A DNA stretch of 64,000 bases, taken from assembly GCF_000720725.1 (NCBI RefSeq), contig NZ_JOCQ01000032.1:1-64000 (forward strand), given 5' to 3'. This document shows, piece by piece, positions 11,633 through 19,732 of this stretch. The position numbers and the translations under genes were made by a program. Under the pieces are notes generated by a model. The model was not told where the DNA came from. It did not search any database and worked only from the letters and a program-made list of their open reading frames with translations. Source of the stretch: Streptomyces rimosus subsp. rimosus. GTDB lineage: Bacteria > Actinomycetota > Actinomycetes > Streptomycetales > Streptomycetaceae. Position 1 is the first letter of the stretch; every line of letters starts with the position of its first letter.

Positions 11633-11842
11633 TCAGGTCAGGTCGCGGGCGCCTTTGCTCACGTCCGCCACGAAGGTGCTCCACGCGGAGGTGCCGAAGG
11701 TCAGGCGCGGGCCGTCGGGGTCCTTGGAGTCGCGTACCGCGATGGCGGCCGACGCCGGAGCGGCGATCTCGACGCAGGCGCCGTTTCCACCGGAGTACGA
11801 GGACTTCGTCCAGGAGAATGCGGAATTGGGCTGAATGGCCAT
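11633..11842 (-). CDS. DUF397 domain protein
   Basis: 69-residue member of the DUF397 family: FSWTKSSYSGGNGACVEIA, then IAVRDSKDPDGPRLTFGTSAWSTF. The start at 11842 has GGAGTG upstream; the frame continues upstream to 11941 without a better site. DUF397 proteins are partners of XRE/DUF5753 regulators in Streptomyces (WhiJ-type systems), and such a regulator lies 201 bp upstream on the same strand. A role in modulating that regulator is inferred. Confidence 0.85.
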   Translation of the reverse strand: MAIQPNSAFSWTKSSYSGGNGACVEIAAPASAAIAVRDSKDPDGPRLTFGTSAWSTFVADVSKGARDLT

Positions 11843-12043
11843 GTTCACTCCGACTCGCTCTGAGGTGCACCGCGTTGCCGCGGATTCGGTAGACCCGACG
11901 CTACGCGCCAACATCACCGAGGGCAGGAGCAGTTCACTCATCCGTATGGCATATTCCTTGATCTCTTTTCAAGGCTGGGTGCACCGGTGTACGGTGCCAC
12001 GCTGCGCGCCGGAATCCCCGATTCAGCCATCCTGACGTCCTGG

Positions 12044-12910
12044 TCAGGCCATGCTGTCCGCGTGCTTCTTGGCGGCCGAGGCGATGAACTCCCGGCTCTG
12101 GTCCGCGCTCAGCGCCTGGGCCCGCAGATGCTCGTACATGATCGTGTACTTGTGGACGTCGTTGGTCTTCTCCAGATACAGATCGCTCGTGACGCCTTCG
12201 ATGTAGACCACGCTCGAATCGGCCGCGTCGTCGAACTCCAGGATCGAGAACGTCCCCGACATGCCGGCGTGCGCGCCCGCGTCGTACGGCAGCACCTGAA
12301 CCGTCACATGCGGCAGGTGGCTGACCTCCACGAGGTGGTCGAGCTGCTCGCGCATGATCAGGTGGCTGCCCACGACCCGGCGCAGCGCGCTCTCGTCCAT
12401 GACGACCCACAGCCGCAGCGGATTGTCCGGGTGGTTGACCCGCTCCTGGCGGCGCATCCGCACCTGAATCCGTTTTTCCAACTGCTCCTGGGTCAGCTCC
12501 GGGACCGTGCCGGGAATGACGGCCTCGGCGTATCCGGGCGTCTGGAGCAGGCCCGGTACGAGCAGCGACTCGTACACCCGCAACGAGGCCGCCTCGGTCT
12601 CCAGGCCGATGTAGACGCTGTACGGGATGTCGCCGAACGCGTGCCACCAGCCCTGCTGCCGCGAATCCTTGGCCATCTGCATCAGCGAATCCACCACACG
12701 GTGGTCGTCGACCTCGTAGACCCCGCACAGGTCCCGGACGTCCCGCTGGCTGATGCTGCGGCGGCCGTTCTCCAGGCGGCTGATCTTCGACTGCGACACG
12801 AGCAGGCGCTCGGCGACCTCCTCGGCCGTCATGCCCTTCAGCTCGCGGAGCCTGCGCAGCTCCTGGCCCAGCCGGCGACGCCGGACGGTGGGATTGATGT
12901 TGGACGCCAC
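12044..12910 (-). CDS. XRE-family regulator with DUF5753 (WhiJ-like)
   Basis: 288 residues. An N-terminal helix-turn-helix (about residues 10-65: LGQELRRLRELKGMTAEEVA, then LLVSQSKISRLENGRR) is followed by the DUF5753 domain with the hallmark LLVPGLLQTPGYAEA and HVTVQVLPYDAGAHAG. The GTG at 12910 has GGAGG 10 nt upstream; the open frame to 13147 crosses low-complexity, hairpin-rich sequence and is not the start. With the downstream DUF397 gene it forms the first of two such pairs here. These pairs influence sporulation and antibiotic production in Streptomyces; targets here are unknown. Confidence 0.9.
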   Translation of the reverse strand: MASNINPTVRRRRLGQELRRLRELKGMTAEEVAERLLVSQSKISRLENGRRSISQRDVRDLCGVYEVDDHRVVDSLMQMAKDSRQQGWWHAFGDIPYSVYIGLETEAASLRVYESLLVPGLLQTPGYAEAVIPGTVPELTQEQLEKRIQVRMRRQERVNHPDNPLRLWVVMDESALRRVVGSHLIMREQLDHLVEVSHLPHVTVQVLPYDAGAHAGMSGTFSILEFDDAADSSVVYIEGVTSDLYLEKTNDVHKYTIMYEHLRAQALSADQSREFIASAAKKHADSMA

Positions 12911-13098
12911 GGGACGTGCACCTCCGGCTCCGTACTGCTGATTTCTCCTGCTCAGCAGATTGCCATCCCAGGTCCGCGCGGCGCAGTGGAATGGACACAC
13001 AAGGCGAGCGGACGTGCGCGTGCGGTGGTGGGCCCGACGTACGTACGAGTGGCGGGCGGGACGTACGCGCGCGGCGACGGCACCGGCCCCCGGCGTGC

Positions 13099-13154
13099 GC
13101 GCGGGGTGGCGGGGCCGGCCGTCGTCCGGAACGGCCGGCCCCGCCACCCCGCGC
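13099..13154 (-). terminator. perfect 23-bp stem hairpin
   Basis: Left arm 13099-13121 and right arm 13132-13154 are exact reverse complements, with a 10-nt loop. The stem is almost all G/C and no T-run follows, as is usual for actinomycete terminators. It lies about 210 bp downstream of the GPP34 stop and upstream of the XRE gene, so it probably insulates the latter. Confidence 0.7.
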
Positions 13155-13204
13155 TTGCTGCGGCTCCCGAACGGGACTGTGGGGACGGTGGTGCTGTGGT
13201 GCCG

Positions 13205-13252
13205 GTCTTGCGGTAGATCTTGCGGTGGGTCTTGCGGTGGGTCTTACGGGGG
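13205..13252. repeat. 4 x 12-bp tandem repeat
   Basis: Four consecutive units near GTCTTGCGGTGG (the last is GTCTTACGGGGG). Same period as the repeat at 7941, different sequence. Intergenic. Confidence 0.8.
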
Positions 13253-13367
13253 TGCGGCTGACGCGCGCCCCACATGGGTGATGCGTGGGTGGTGCGTGGT
13301 GTGTGTGCGCTCTGTGAATTGCCCGTGTCGTACCCGGTTCTCCGTCAACCTCCGCTGACGCGGAGCG

Positions 13368-14132
13368 TCAACGCGCGCCGACGCGGGCCATGGAACCGTG
13401 CCGTGGCTGGACCGGCACGCCCGCCGGTTCCGCCGCGACGCGGCTCGCGGGCTGCCGGCCCGCTCCCGGCCCGGTGGCGGTCGCCACCGGTGCGCGCCTC
13501 GGCTGCGCCGCGACGCCGTTCTGCACATCCATGACGGCATGTGCGACCAGCCCGCCCATCGGGTCGTGCCGGATCAGGTCCCGGAGGCGGGAGCGCGAGG
13601 AGCGCCCCTCGTTCCCGGGATACAGGTGCTTGCCGAGGCCGACCGCGTGGGCCAGCGCGGCGAGCGCCGCGGTCCGCGGGTCCGGCGGCACGCCGGTGCG
13701 GATCGCGCTGTCGAGCCGGGCCTTGATCTCCCGGCTGATGGCCGTGTCCGTCGCCTGATAGCGAGTCGTCGGCAGTACCCCACACATCTGGCCCGCCACG
13801 GCATGCACCATGCCGCACCGCTCCAGGTGCGTGAGATACGTCTGGCGCAGCCCCAGCCGGGGCCCGCCGATCCAGTGGACGGCGCGCACCGGGCTGCCGC
13901 GGCGTCGCAGCAACTCGAGCGCGGAGTCCAGAGTCGGATCTCCGGTCGGCCGTGGCAGCACCACGGCGATACGATCCCCGTCTGGGGCTATCCGTCCGGC
14001 CAGAGCCAGCTCTACTAGCTGGGCCCCGGCCAGACCGAGGTCGAGCGACTGCGGCTGCGCTGTGGTTCCCGTTGCCGGGTCCAAAGCGAGCAGCAGAAGC
14101 TCCTCCGGAATTGTTCTGCGGCTCCTGCCCAT
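13368..14132 (-). CDS. GPP34 family phosphoprotein (GOLPH3/VPS74-like)
   Basis: 254 residues. The N-terminus (RRTIPEELLLLALDPATGTT, then LDLGLAGAQLVELALAGRIA) is the standard opening of actinobacterial GPP34 proteins, which share the fold of the eukaryotic phosphoinositide-binding GOLPH3. The helical body continues to about residue 205 (DPMGGLVAHAVMDVQNGVAA); the last 45 residues are Ala/Arg/Pro-rich. Role in bacteria is poorly understood; membrane association is suspected. Divergent from the carboxypeptidase gene. Confidence 0.85.
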   Translation of the reverse strand: MGRSRRTIPEELLLLALDPATGTTAQPQSLDLGLAGAQLVELALAGRIAPDGDRIAVVLPRPTGDPTLDSALELLRRRGSPVRAVHWIGGPRLGLRQTYLTHLERCGMVHAVAGQMCGVLPTTRYQATDTAISREIKARLDSAIRTGVPPDPRTAALAALAHAVGLGKHLYPGNEGRSSRSRLRDLIRHDPMGGLVAHAVMDVQNGVAAQPRRAPVATATGPGAGRQPASRVAAEPAGVPVQPRHGSMARVGAR

Positions 14133-14379
14133 CCATGCCTCCCCGCGTGGATGAATGACAGGGTGACCCCTCTCACATTCATCTGTCGAGAGTGCCTGGG
14201 GGGTTAGGCAGGGAACCTGTAGGTATGTCGTTCTCGTCTAGCTGCTTGGCGACGCCTCTTGTGGGGCGGGGCGCCCATCGTTTCGCGTGGCGGTGCGGAC
14301 GTGCCTCGCGGACACAGGACACTTGGGAACACTGGGCCAGACAGAGCGCGACGTATCGCGACGTGTGAAGGAGACATAG

Positions 14380-17253
14380 GTGGCGGGCGAGTCCCCCGGC
14401 AAGCCGGAGCAGAAGCAGTCGTCGGGGGAGACGACGGGGAGCGAACGCGACCCGCGACTCGCGGTCTTCCGAGAGGCGCCGAAGCCGGACGAGAAGGCCG
14501 GCGAGCGCGACGGGAAGGCCGGCGGGTCCGAGGGCGAGGGTGCGGCGGCCGGGAAGACCGGTAAGTCCGGTAAGCCCGGGAAGTCGGACGCGGTCGCTGA
14601 GGCGGGTGAGCCGGGTTCGGCCGGTGAGGCTCGTACGGTGGACAAGTCCGGTACGGCGGACAAGGCCGCCGCTGACGGCAAGGCCGGGGCGGACGGCGAG
14701 GGCCGTGACGCGCGGCTGCGCGAAGCGGTTGCCGCGTGGGTGGCGACGTCGGACGAGGACGGTGGCGAGAGCGCGGCCGGTGGCGAGAGCGCGGCTGGTG
14801 GCGACGCGGAGGGCGAGTCGAAGCCGAAGCCTGAATCGGAGCCGGAAGACCGTGCGAAGGATGAGGCGGCTGAGGCGCCGGTGACGAAGGCGTCGGGAGA
14901 CGCCGGTACGGCGACGGAGAAGGCCACCGGGGGCGCGGCGAAGAGCGGCGCCAAGAGCGCGGCCGAGGGCGCTTCCGGGGGCGCGGGCAAGGGTGCCGCC
15001 AAGGCAGAGGCCGAGGACACGTCTCAGAGCGCCTCTGAGAGCCCCTCCAAGGGTGGTGGCAAGGCTTCCGGGTCCGCTTCCGGCGTCAAGGGCGGCGCCG
15101 GGGGTTCCGGCGCGGAGAGCGGCGCCAAGGACTCCTCCGGGTCCGCGGCCAAGGACGCTGCCGCTTCCGCGACCGAGGGCGAGCCCAAGGTCGTGAAGCA
15201 GTCGAAGTCCGTCGACCAGCCGACCGCGATCTTCAAGGCGCCGAGTGCCGACGAGGCCGCGAGCAAGCCGGCCGACAACGCGACGCGCGCGTTCTCGATC
15301 GCAAAGCAGAAGGGTTCGGACGGCGGCGATTCCGCGAAGACCGCCGAGGGCACGAAGGACGCGAAGGACGCGAAGGGTGCGAAGGGCGCGGACGAGGCCG
15401 GGAAGGCCGACGCCAAGGCGGACGCCAAGCCCGGTACGAAGGCCGCTCCTGCCCCCGGCAAGTCCGACGACAAGCCGTCGGCTGCTGCCAAGCCGTCGAC
15501 CCCCAAGCCGCCGGCCGACCAGCCGACCACGGCGATCAAGGCCGTACGGCCGGCCGGCGCCGCGGAGTCGGACGGGGAGCGCACCAGCCAGTTCGTGGCG
15601 CTGAAGTCCACCGACCCGCAGCCGATCAAGCCGCCGCGCCCGGTCGTGGCCGACAAGCCCGGCAAGCAGGGCAAGGCGGGTAAGCCGGGCAAGGCGGAGA
15701 AGGACGCCGCGAAGACCGAGGAGAAGCCCGGCACCAAGGCGGCGGCCGGTAAGGCCGCCGCCGGTACGGACACGAAGCCGGCCGCCGAGCCGGACGCCGC
15801 CCCGGGCACGAAGTGGGGCGCGAAGGCGGCCGGCACCACCGGAGCCGAAGCCAAGACCGCCACGCCCGAGGCGCCCGCCGGGGCGACGACCGGCACGGCC
15901 GCGCAGCCCGGCGCACTCCCGGACTCCGAGCGGACCAAGCAGCAGCCGCTCCCGCCGCTGGACCTGCTGGCCCAGCTGACCAACACCCCGCCGCCGCCCG
16001 AGACCCCGATGCGGTCGGTCGCCCGCCGGTTCAAGATCTGGACCCCGGTGGTGATCCTGTTGGCGATCATCTTCGTGGTCGTCCAGCAGGTGCGGCCGCT
16101 GCCGGACCCGACGTTGGCGCTGGGCGAGAAGTCCTCGTTCACGTTCGGGGGCAGCCCGTTCCAGATGCCGTGGCCCAGCGAGGGCCAGGCGGCGGCGAAG
16201 GTCGTGGGCGCGGGCAACCTGGGCACGTCCGGGGACGAGAAGCCGGTGCCGACGGCGAGTGTCGCCAAGATCATGACCGCGTACGTGATTCTGAAGAACC
16301 ACCCTCTCAAGAAGGACGAAGAGGGACCGAAGCTCACGATCGACGCCAAGACGGTGCAGGAGGGCAAGGCCGAGGGCGAGTCGACGATCAAGAGCCTCAA
16401 GGAGGGGCAGCAGTACAGCGAGGCCAAAATGCTTCAGATGCTGATGATCCCCTCGGGCAACAACATCGCCCGCGCGCTGGCCCGTTGGGACGCCGGGTCC
16501 GAGGCGAAGTTCGCCGAGAAGATGAACGCCGCGGCCAAGGACCTCGGCATGAAGAACAGCACGTACACCGACCCCAGCGGTCTGAACAAGACCACCGTCA
16601 GCACCGCCGTCGACCAGCTCAAGCTGGCCGAGGAGGTCATGAAGTTCGACGCGTTCAGGCCGATCGTCGCGCTCCCCGACGCGGAGAAGGGGCTGCCGGA
16701 GCGGATCTTCAACAACAACCAGCTGCTCGCGACGGCCCGTGAGCTGAGCGTCAAGGGCATCAAGACCGGCTCCAGCACGGCGGCCGGCGGAACCCTGGTG
16801 TGGGCGGCCTACAAGACGGTGGACGGCAAGGACCAGCTCATCCTGGGCGCCACGATGGGGCAGCACGCCAAGGGGCCGGACCGTAACGGCGAGAACAGCC
16901 TCGCCCTGGTCCAGCAGCGCACCAAGCCCATGATCGAAGCCATCCGTAACGCCCTGGTCTCCGCCACAACCGTCAAGAAGGGCCAGGTCGTCGGCTACGT
17001 GGACGACGGCGTCGGCGGTCAGACGCCCGTCGTGGCGACGAAGGACCTGGAGGCGATCGGCGTCCCCGGCCAGAAGATCGACTTCAAGATCGGCCCGGCC
17101 GCCGGCAAGCCCGTCCCCCACGAGGCCAAGGCCGGCACCGTCGTCGGCGAGCTGACCGTCGGCACCGGGGCGAGGGCGGCCAAGGTGCCGGTGGCCCTGC
17201 AGAAGGACCTCGCCGAACCGACCTTCGGCGCGAAGCTGACGCGCATCGGCTGA
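14380..17253 (+). CDS. D-alanyl-D-alanine carboxypeptidase with giant low-complexity N-terminus
   Basis: 957 residues. Residues 1-549 are predicted cytoplasmic and dominated by Ala, Lys, Gly, Glu, Asp and Ser; one membrane anchor follows (about 553-570, WTPVVILLAIIFVVVQQ); residues 590-957 form an S11 peptidase (PBP5-type) that trims the terminal D-Ala of cell-wall stem peptides. The SxxK nucleophile pair is S627/K630 (SVAK), SGN is 692-694 and KTG is 795-797, so the enzyme should be active. Short motifs recur in the tail (TAIFKA, TTAIKAV, TSQFVALK). GTG start at 14380 with GAAGGAG upstream. The tail's charge and repeats suggest docking or a flexible tether; inferred. Confidence 0.92.
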   Translation: MAGESPGKPEQKQSSGETTGSERDPRLAVFREAPKPDEKAGERDGKAGGSEGEGAAAGKTGKSGKPGKSDAVAEAGEPGSAGEARTVDKSGTADKAAADGKAGADGEGRDARLREAVAAWVATSDEDGGESAAGGESAAGGDAEGESKPKPESEPEDRAKDEAAEAPVTKASGDAGTATEKATGGAAKSGAKSAAEGASGGAGKGAAKAEAEDTSQSASESPSKGGGKASGSASGVKGGAGGSGAESGAKDSSGSAAKDAAASATEGEPKVVKQSKSVDQPTAIFKAPSADEAASKPADNATRAFSIAKQKGSDGGDSAKTAEGTKDAKDAKGAKGADEAGKADAKADAKPGTKAAPAPGKSDDKPSAAAKPSTPKPPADQPTTAIKAVRPAGAAESDGERTSQFVALKSTDPQPIKPPRPVVADKPGKQGKAGKPGKAEKDAAKTEEKPGTKAAAGKAAAGTDTKPAAEPDAAPGTKWGAKAAGTTGAEAKTATPEAPAGATTGTAAQPGALPDSERTKQQPLPPLDLLAQLTNTPPPPETPMRSVARRFKIWTPVVILLAIIFVVVQQVRPLPDPTLALGEKSSFTFGGSPFQMPWPSEGQAAAKVVGAGNLGTSGDEKPVPTASVAKIMTAYVILKNHPLKKDEEGPKLTIDAKTVQEGKAEGESTIKSLKEGQQYSEAKMLQMLMIPSGNNIARALARWDAGSEAKFAEKMNAAAKDLGMKNSTYTDPSGLNKTTVSTAVDQLKLAEEVMKFDAFRPIVALPDAEKGLPERIFNNNQLLATARELSVKGIKTGSSTAAGGTLVWAAYKTVDGKDQLILGATMGQHAKGPDRNGENSLALVQQRTKPMIEAIRNALVSATTVKKGQVVGYVDDGVGGQTPVVATKDLEAIGVPGQKIDFKIGPAAGKPVPHEAKAGTVVGELTVGTGARAAKVPVALQKDLAEPTFGAKLTRIG

Positions 17254-17268
17254 GCGCGCGCGAGCGGG

Positions 17269-17335
17269 CCGTACGACACGAGCCGCCGCCCACCGGCAGG
17301 CCCCCGCCTGCCGGTGGGCGGCGGCTGTCGTACGG
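17269..17335 (+). terminator. long hairpin terminator after the carboxypeptidase
   Basis: Arms 17281-17300 and 17307-17326 form a perfect 20-bp stem with a 6-nt loop. Outside it, CCGTACGAC (17269-17277) pairs with GTCGTACGG (17327-17335) across a 3-nt bulge, giving about 29 bp in total. It begins 15 bp after the carboxypeptidase stop. Confidence 0.85.
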
Positions 17336-17478
17336 TCTAAGCGTGTCCGGACAGTCACGCCCGGCCCGGTGAAGCGGAGTCCGTCATCGATGTAGCGCAG
17401 ACCGCGTACGCGTCCTTCGCGCGCGCCCGGGGTGCCTGGGCGTCGCGGGGGGCCGTCGCGCTGTTTCCGGCGGCTCTG

Positions 17479-18870
17479 ATGCTGGTTACGGGGCTGTGGG
17501 GGATTCGCCGCCAGGGCAGCATGTGGCGTGACGAGGCGGTCACGTACGACATGGCGCACCGCACGCTGGCGGAGCTGTGGCCGACGCTCCAGACCGTGGA
17601 CGCGGTGCACGGCCTCTATTACGTCCTCATGCGCGGCTGGTTCCTCGTCTTCGACGGGGGAGTGGTGGCTCTGCGACTGCCGTCCGTGGTCGCGATGGCG
17701 GCCGCCGCCGCCGGTGTCACGCTGCTCGGCCGGCAACTGGCGGGCCGGCGGGCGGGGCTCTTCGCGGGGCTGGTCTTCGTCCTGCTGCCGATGGTGCAGC
17801 AGTACGCGCAGGAGGGCCGCTCCTACGCGTTGGTCTGCGCGCTGGTGGTGTGGTCCACGTACGTACTGGCGCGGGTCGCGGCCCGTCCGGGCAGGCGCCT
17901 GTGGGCGGGCTACGGGGCGCTGTCGCTGGCGGCCTGCCTGATGCACGAGTTCGCCGTACTGGCCCTGCCCGCGCACGGCGCCGCCGTCGTCCTGTCCGGC
18001 CTGCCGCGTGCCGTCCGGCGGGCCTGGTGTGTGGTGGCGGGCGCGGTGGTCGTCGCGCTCGTCCCGCTGGCGCTGTTCAGCATGGGGCAGTCGGAACAGC
18101 TCAGCTGGCTCCAGTGGCCCAACCCCGTCCAGCTGGGCACGTTCATCGCCCTGGTGCTGGGTGGCCTGCTCTGCTCCCGCGCCCCGGTCGGCCGGGCGGG
18201 CGTCCGGCGGCTGCGGCTGCGGCCGGTCGCACTGCCGCTGCTGGTGCTGCCCACGGCGCTGCTGGTGCTGCTCTCCCAGCTCAAGCCGATGTACGTGGAC
18301 CGTTACGTCCTGTACTACGTGGCCGGCTTCGCCCTCCTGGCGGGCGCCGCGCTCGACTGGGTGTTGCGGCCCGTCGGCCATCGCGGCCAGACCCGGCGCC
18401 GACTGCTGTACCGGTCGGTGGCGCTGGCCGTGGTGCCGGCGCTGCTCGTCCCCGTCAACGTCTTCCTGCGCAGCCCGCAGAGCCGTACGGACGACGCGAT
18501 CGCGGTGACCCGCGCGGTCGAGGAGCTGTCGTCACCGGGCGACGGGCTGCTGTTCCTGCCCGCCCGGCGGCGGGTGTGGGCGGCTGCCGAGCCGCACGAG
18601 TTCCTCCGCCTGCGGGACCTGGCGCTCGACCGCAGCCCGGTCGCCTCGCACACCCTGTACGGCACGGAGCTGTCCGGCGACCGCATCCACGCGCACATGA
18701 TGCAGGCCCGCCGTATCGTCGCGGTCGGCGACGCGAAGGGGCAGCCGCTCGACAAGACCGACCAGGAAATAGCCAAGCGGATGACTCTGCGCGCCGCTTT
18801 CCAGGTCTGCGCGACGCGGGAGCTCACGGGGGCAAGGGTTACGTTGTATGCGCGGCCGGGGTATTGCTAA
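17479..18870 (+). CDS. GT39-type membrane protein (glycosyltransferase family 39 like)
   Basis: At least 463 residues with about eight or more hydrophobic segments. After the first segment comes SMWRDEAVTYDMAHRTLAEL, where the Asp-Glu pair fits the catalytic acidic motif of the ArnT/PMT-like fold using a polyprenyl-phosphate sugar donor. The true start is unclear. The frame is open back to 17341 and the residues just upstream (AYASFARARGAWASRGAVAL) look like native N-terminal sequence including the first half of helix 1, yet no ATG, GTG or TTG is in frame. A GAAGCGGAG site at 17371-17379 would serve an ATC at 17386. The ATG at 17479 is the conservative choice. Confidence 0.75.
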   Translation: MLVTGLWGIRRQGSMWRDEAVTYDMAHRTLAELWPTLQTVDAVHGLYYVLMRGWFLVFDGGVVALRLPSVVAMAAAAAGVTLLGRQLAGRRAGLFAGLVFVLLPMVQQYAQEGRSYALVCALVVWSTYVLARVAARPGRRLWAGYGALSLAACLMHEFAVLALPAHGAAVVLSGLPRAVRRAWCVVAGAVVVALVPLALFSMGQSEQLSWLQWPNPVQLGTFIALVLGGLLCSRAPVGRAGVRRLRLRPVALPLLVLPTALLVLLSQLKPMYVDRYVLYYVAGFALLAGAALDWVLRPVGHRGQTRRRLLYRSVALAVVPALLVPVNVFLRSPQSRTDDAIAVTRAVEELSSPGDGLLFLPARRRVWAAAEPHEFLRLRDLALDRSPVASHTLYGTELSGDRIHAHMMQARRIVAVGDAKGQPLDKTDQEIAKRMTLRAAFQVCATRELTGARVTLYARPGYC

Positions 18871-18924
18871 CCGGGGTACTGCGAGGCGCCCTTACGGGAC
18901 CATTGACGGCCTCTTGCAGGGCCC

Positions 18925-19677
18925 TTACAGGAGCGCCTCCGCCTCCAGCCCCAGCAGGTCGCGCAGAGCCCCCGCGCCCGTCGTCGTCAGCCGTACCGCA
19001 CGGCCGCTGCCGACGCGCCGTACCCATGCCCGCTCCAGCAGTTCCGCGCACAGCCGGGCGCCCGCCACGCCCGCCAGGTGCTGCCGTCGTTCGGTCCAGT
19101 CCAGGCAGCCGCGGGCCGTCGGGCGGCGGCCCGCGCGTAGGGCGGCGGCGTCGGTGCCGAGGGCGTCGGCGAACCACGTACGGCCCGTACCGGTGAGTGC
19201 GAAGCCGCCGTCCTGGTCGAGCAGGCCGCGCTCGGTCATGGCGTCGGTGAGGGCCACGCCCAGGCGTCCGGCCAGGTGGTCGTAGCACGTGCGCCCGCGG
19301 GCCAGCGCGGCCGAGGCGTTGACGGCGCGCAGCCCGCGCGGCGGGGCGGCGGGCGGTTCGAGGTGCGCGGTGAGTACTTCGAGCAGTTCGGCGACGCGGG
19401 GGCTCGCGAGCTGTACGTAACGGTGGCGGCCCTGGCGCCGCTGCACCAGCAGCCCGCCCTCGGTCAGCCGCGTCAGGTGCTCGCTCGCGCTGGACGGCGC
19501 GACTCGCGCGTACGCCGCCAGCTCGCCCGCCGTCCAGGCCCGCCCGTCCAGCAGGGCCAGGCAGAAGGCGGCCCGGGTGCGGTCCGCGAGCAGGCCCGCG
19601 AGGCGCGCCAGCTCGGAGCTGTGATCCGGAGCCGGTGCTGAAACCGATGACGGTGCCCGTGTGGTCATGTAGTCCAT
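18925..19677 (-). CDS. ArsR-family transcriptional regulator
   Basis: 250 residues. The winged helix-turn-helix occupies about residues 18-100 (LAGLLADRTRAAFCLALLDG, then ELAAYARVAPSSASEHLTRL and GGLLVQRRQGRHRYVQLASP). A C-terminal half of about 130 residues carries a second region (CYDHLAGRLGVALTDAMTERG) seen in long ArsR-type regulators. No Cys metal-binding cluster is visible, so it is probably not a metal sensor. Two ATGs lie three codons apart (19677, 19668) without a clear ribosome site; leaderless translation is possible. Divergent from the P450-like/PEP mutase-like pair, its likely target. Confidence 0.85.
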   Translation of the reverse strand: MDYMTTRAPSSVSAPAPDHSSELARLAGLLADRTRAAFCLALLDGRAWTAGELAAYARVAPSSASEHLTRLTEGGLLVQRRQGRHRYVQLASPRVAELLEVLTAHLEPPAAPPRGLRAVNASAALARGRTCYDHLAGRLGVALTDAMTERGLLDQDGGFALTGTGRTWFADALGTDAAALRAGRRPTARGCLDWTERRQHLAGVAGARLCAELLERAWVRRVGSGRAVRLTTTGAGALRDLLGLEAEALL

Positions 19678-19690
19678 TGTGCGCGGCCAC

Positions 19691-19710
19691 GTTTCGGCCG
19701 ACCCCGAAAC
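19691..19710. promoter_or_regulatory. inverted-repeat operator candidate (ArsR)
   Basis: GTTTCGG and CCGAAAC form a 7-bp inverted repeat with 6-bp spacing in the 55-bp gap between the ArsR gene and the P450-like gene. Size and location suit binding by the neighbouring winged-helix dimer, controlling both directions. Confidence 0.55.
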
Positions 19711-19732
19711 GAAACGGTCCTACGGTCCAGTC

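Larger units (their letters stand above)
12911..13367. other. gene-free interval with hairpin and repeats
   Basis: 457 bp between the XRE gene start and the end of the GPP34 gene. It carries a perfect 23-bp stem (13099-13154) and a 4 x 12-bp tandem repeat (13205-13252), listed separately. Open frames crossing it lack ribosome sites and domain content, so no gene is called. Confidence 0.5.

Noticed and set aside
14179..18381. 1400-codon open frame on the minus strand
   Set aside because: It lies antisense to the carboxypeptidase and GT39-like genes, which have catalytic motifs and ribosome sites; its residues are Arg/Gly/Leu/His-rich, the usual shadow of high third-position GC.
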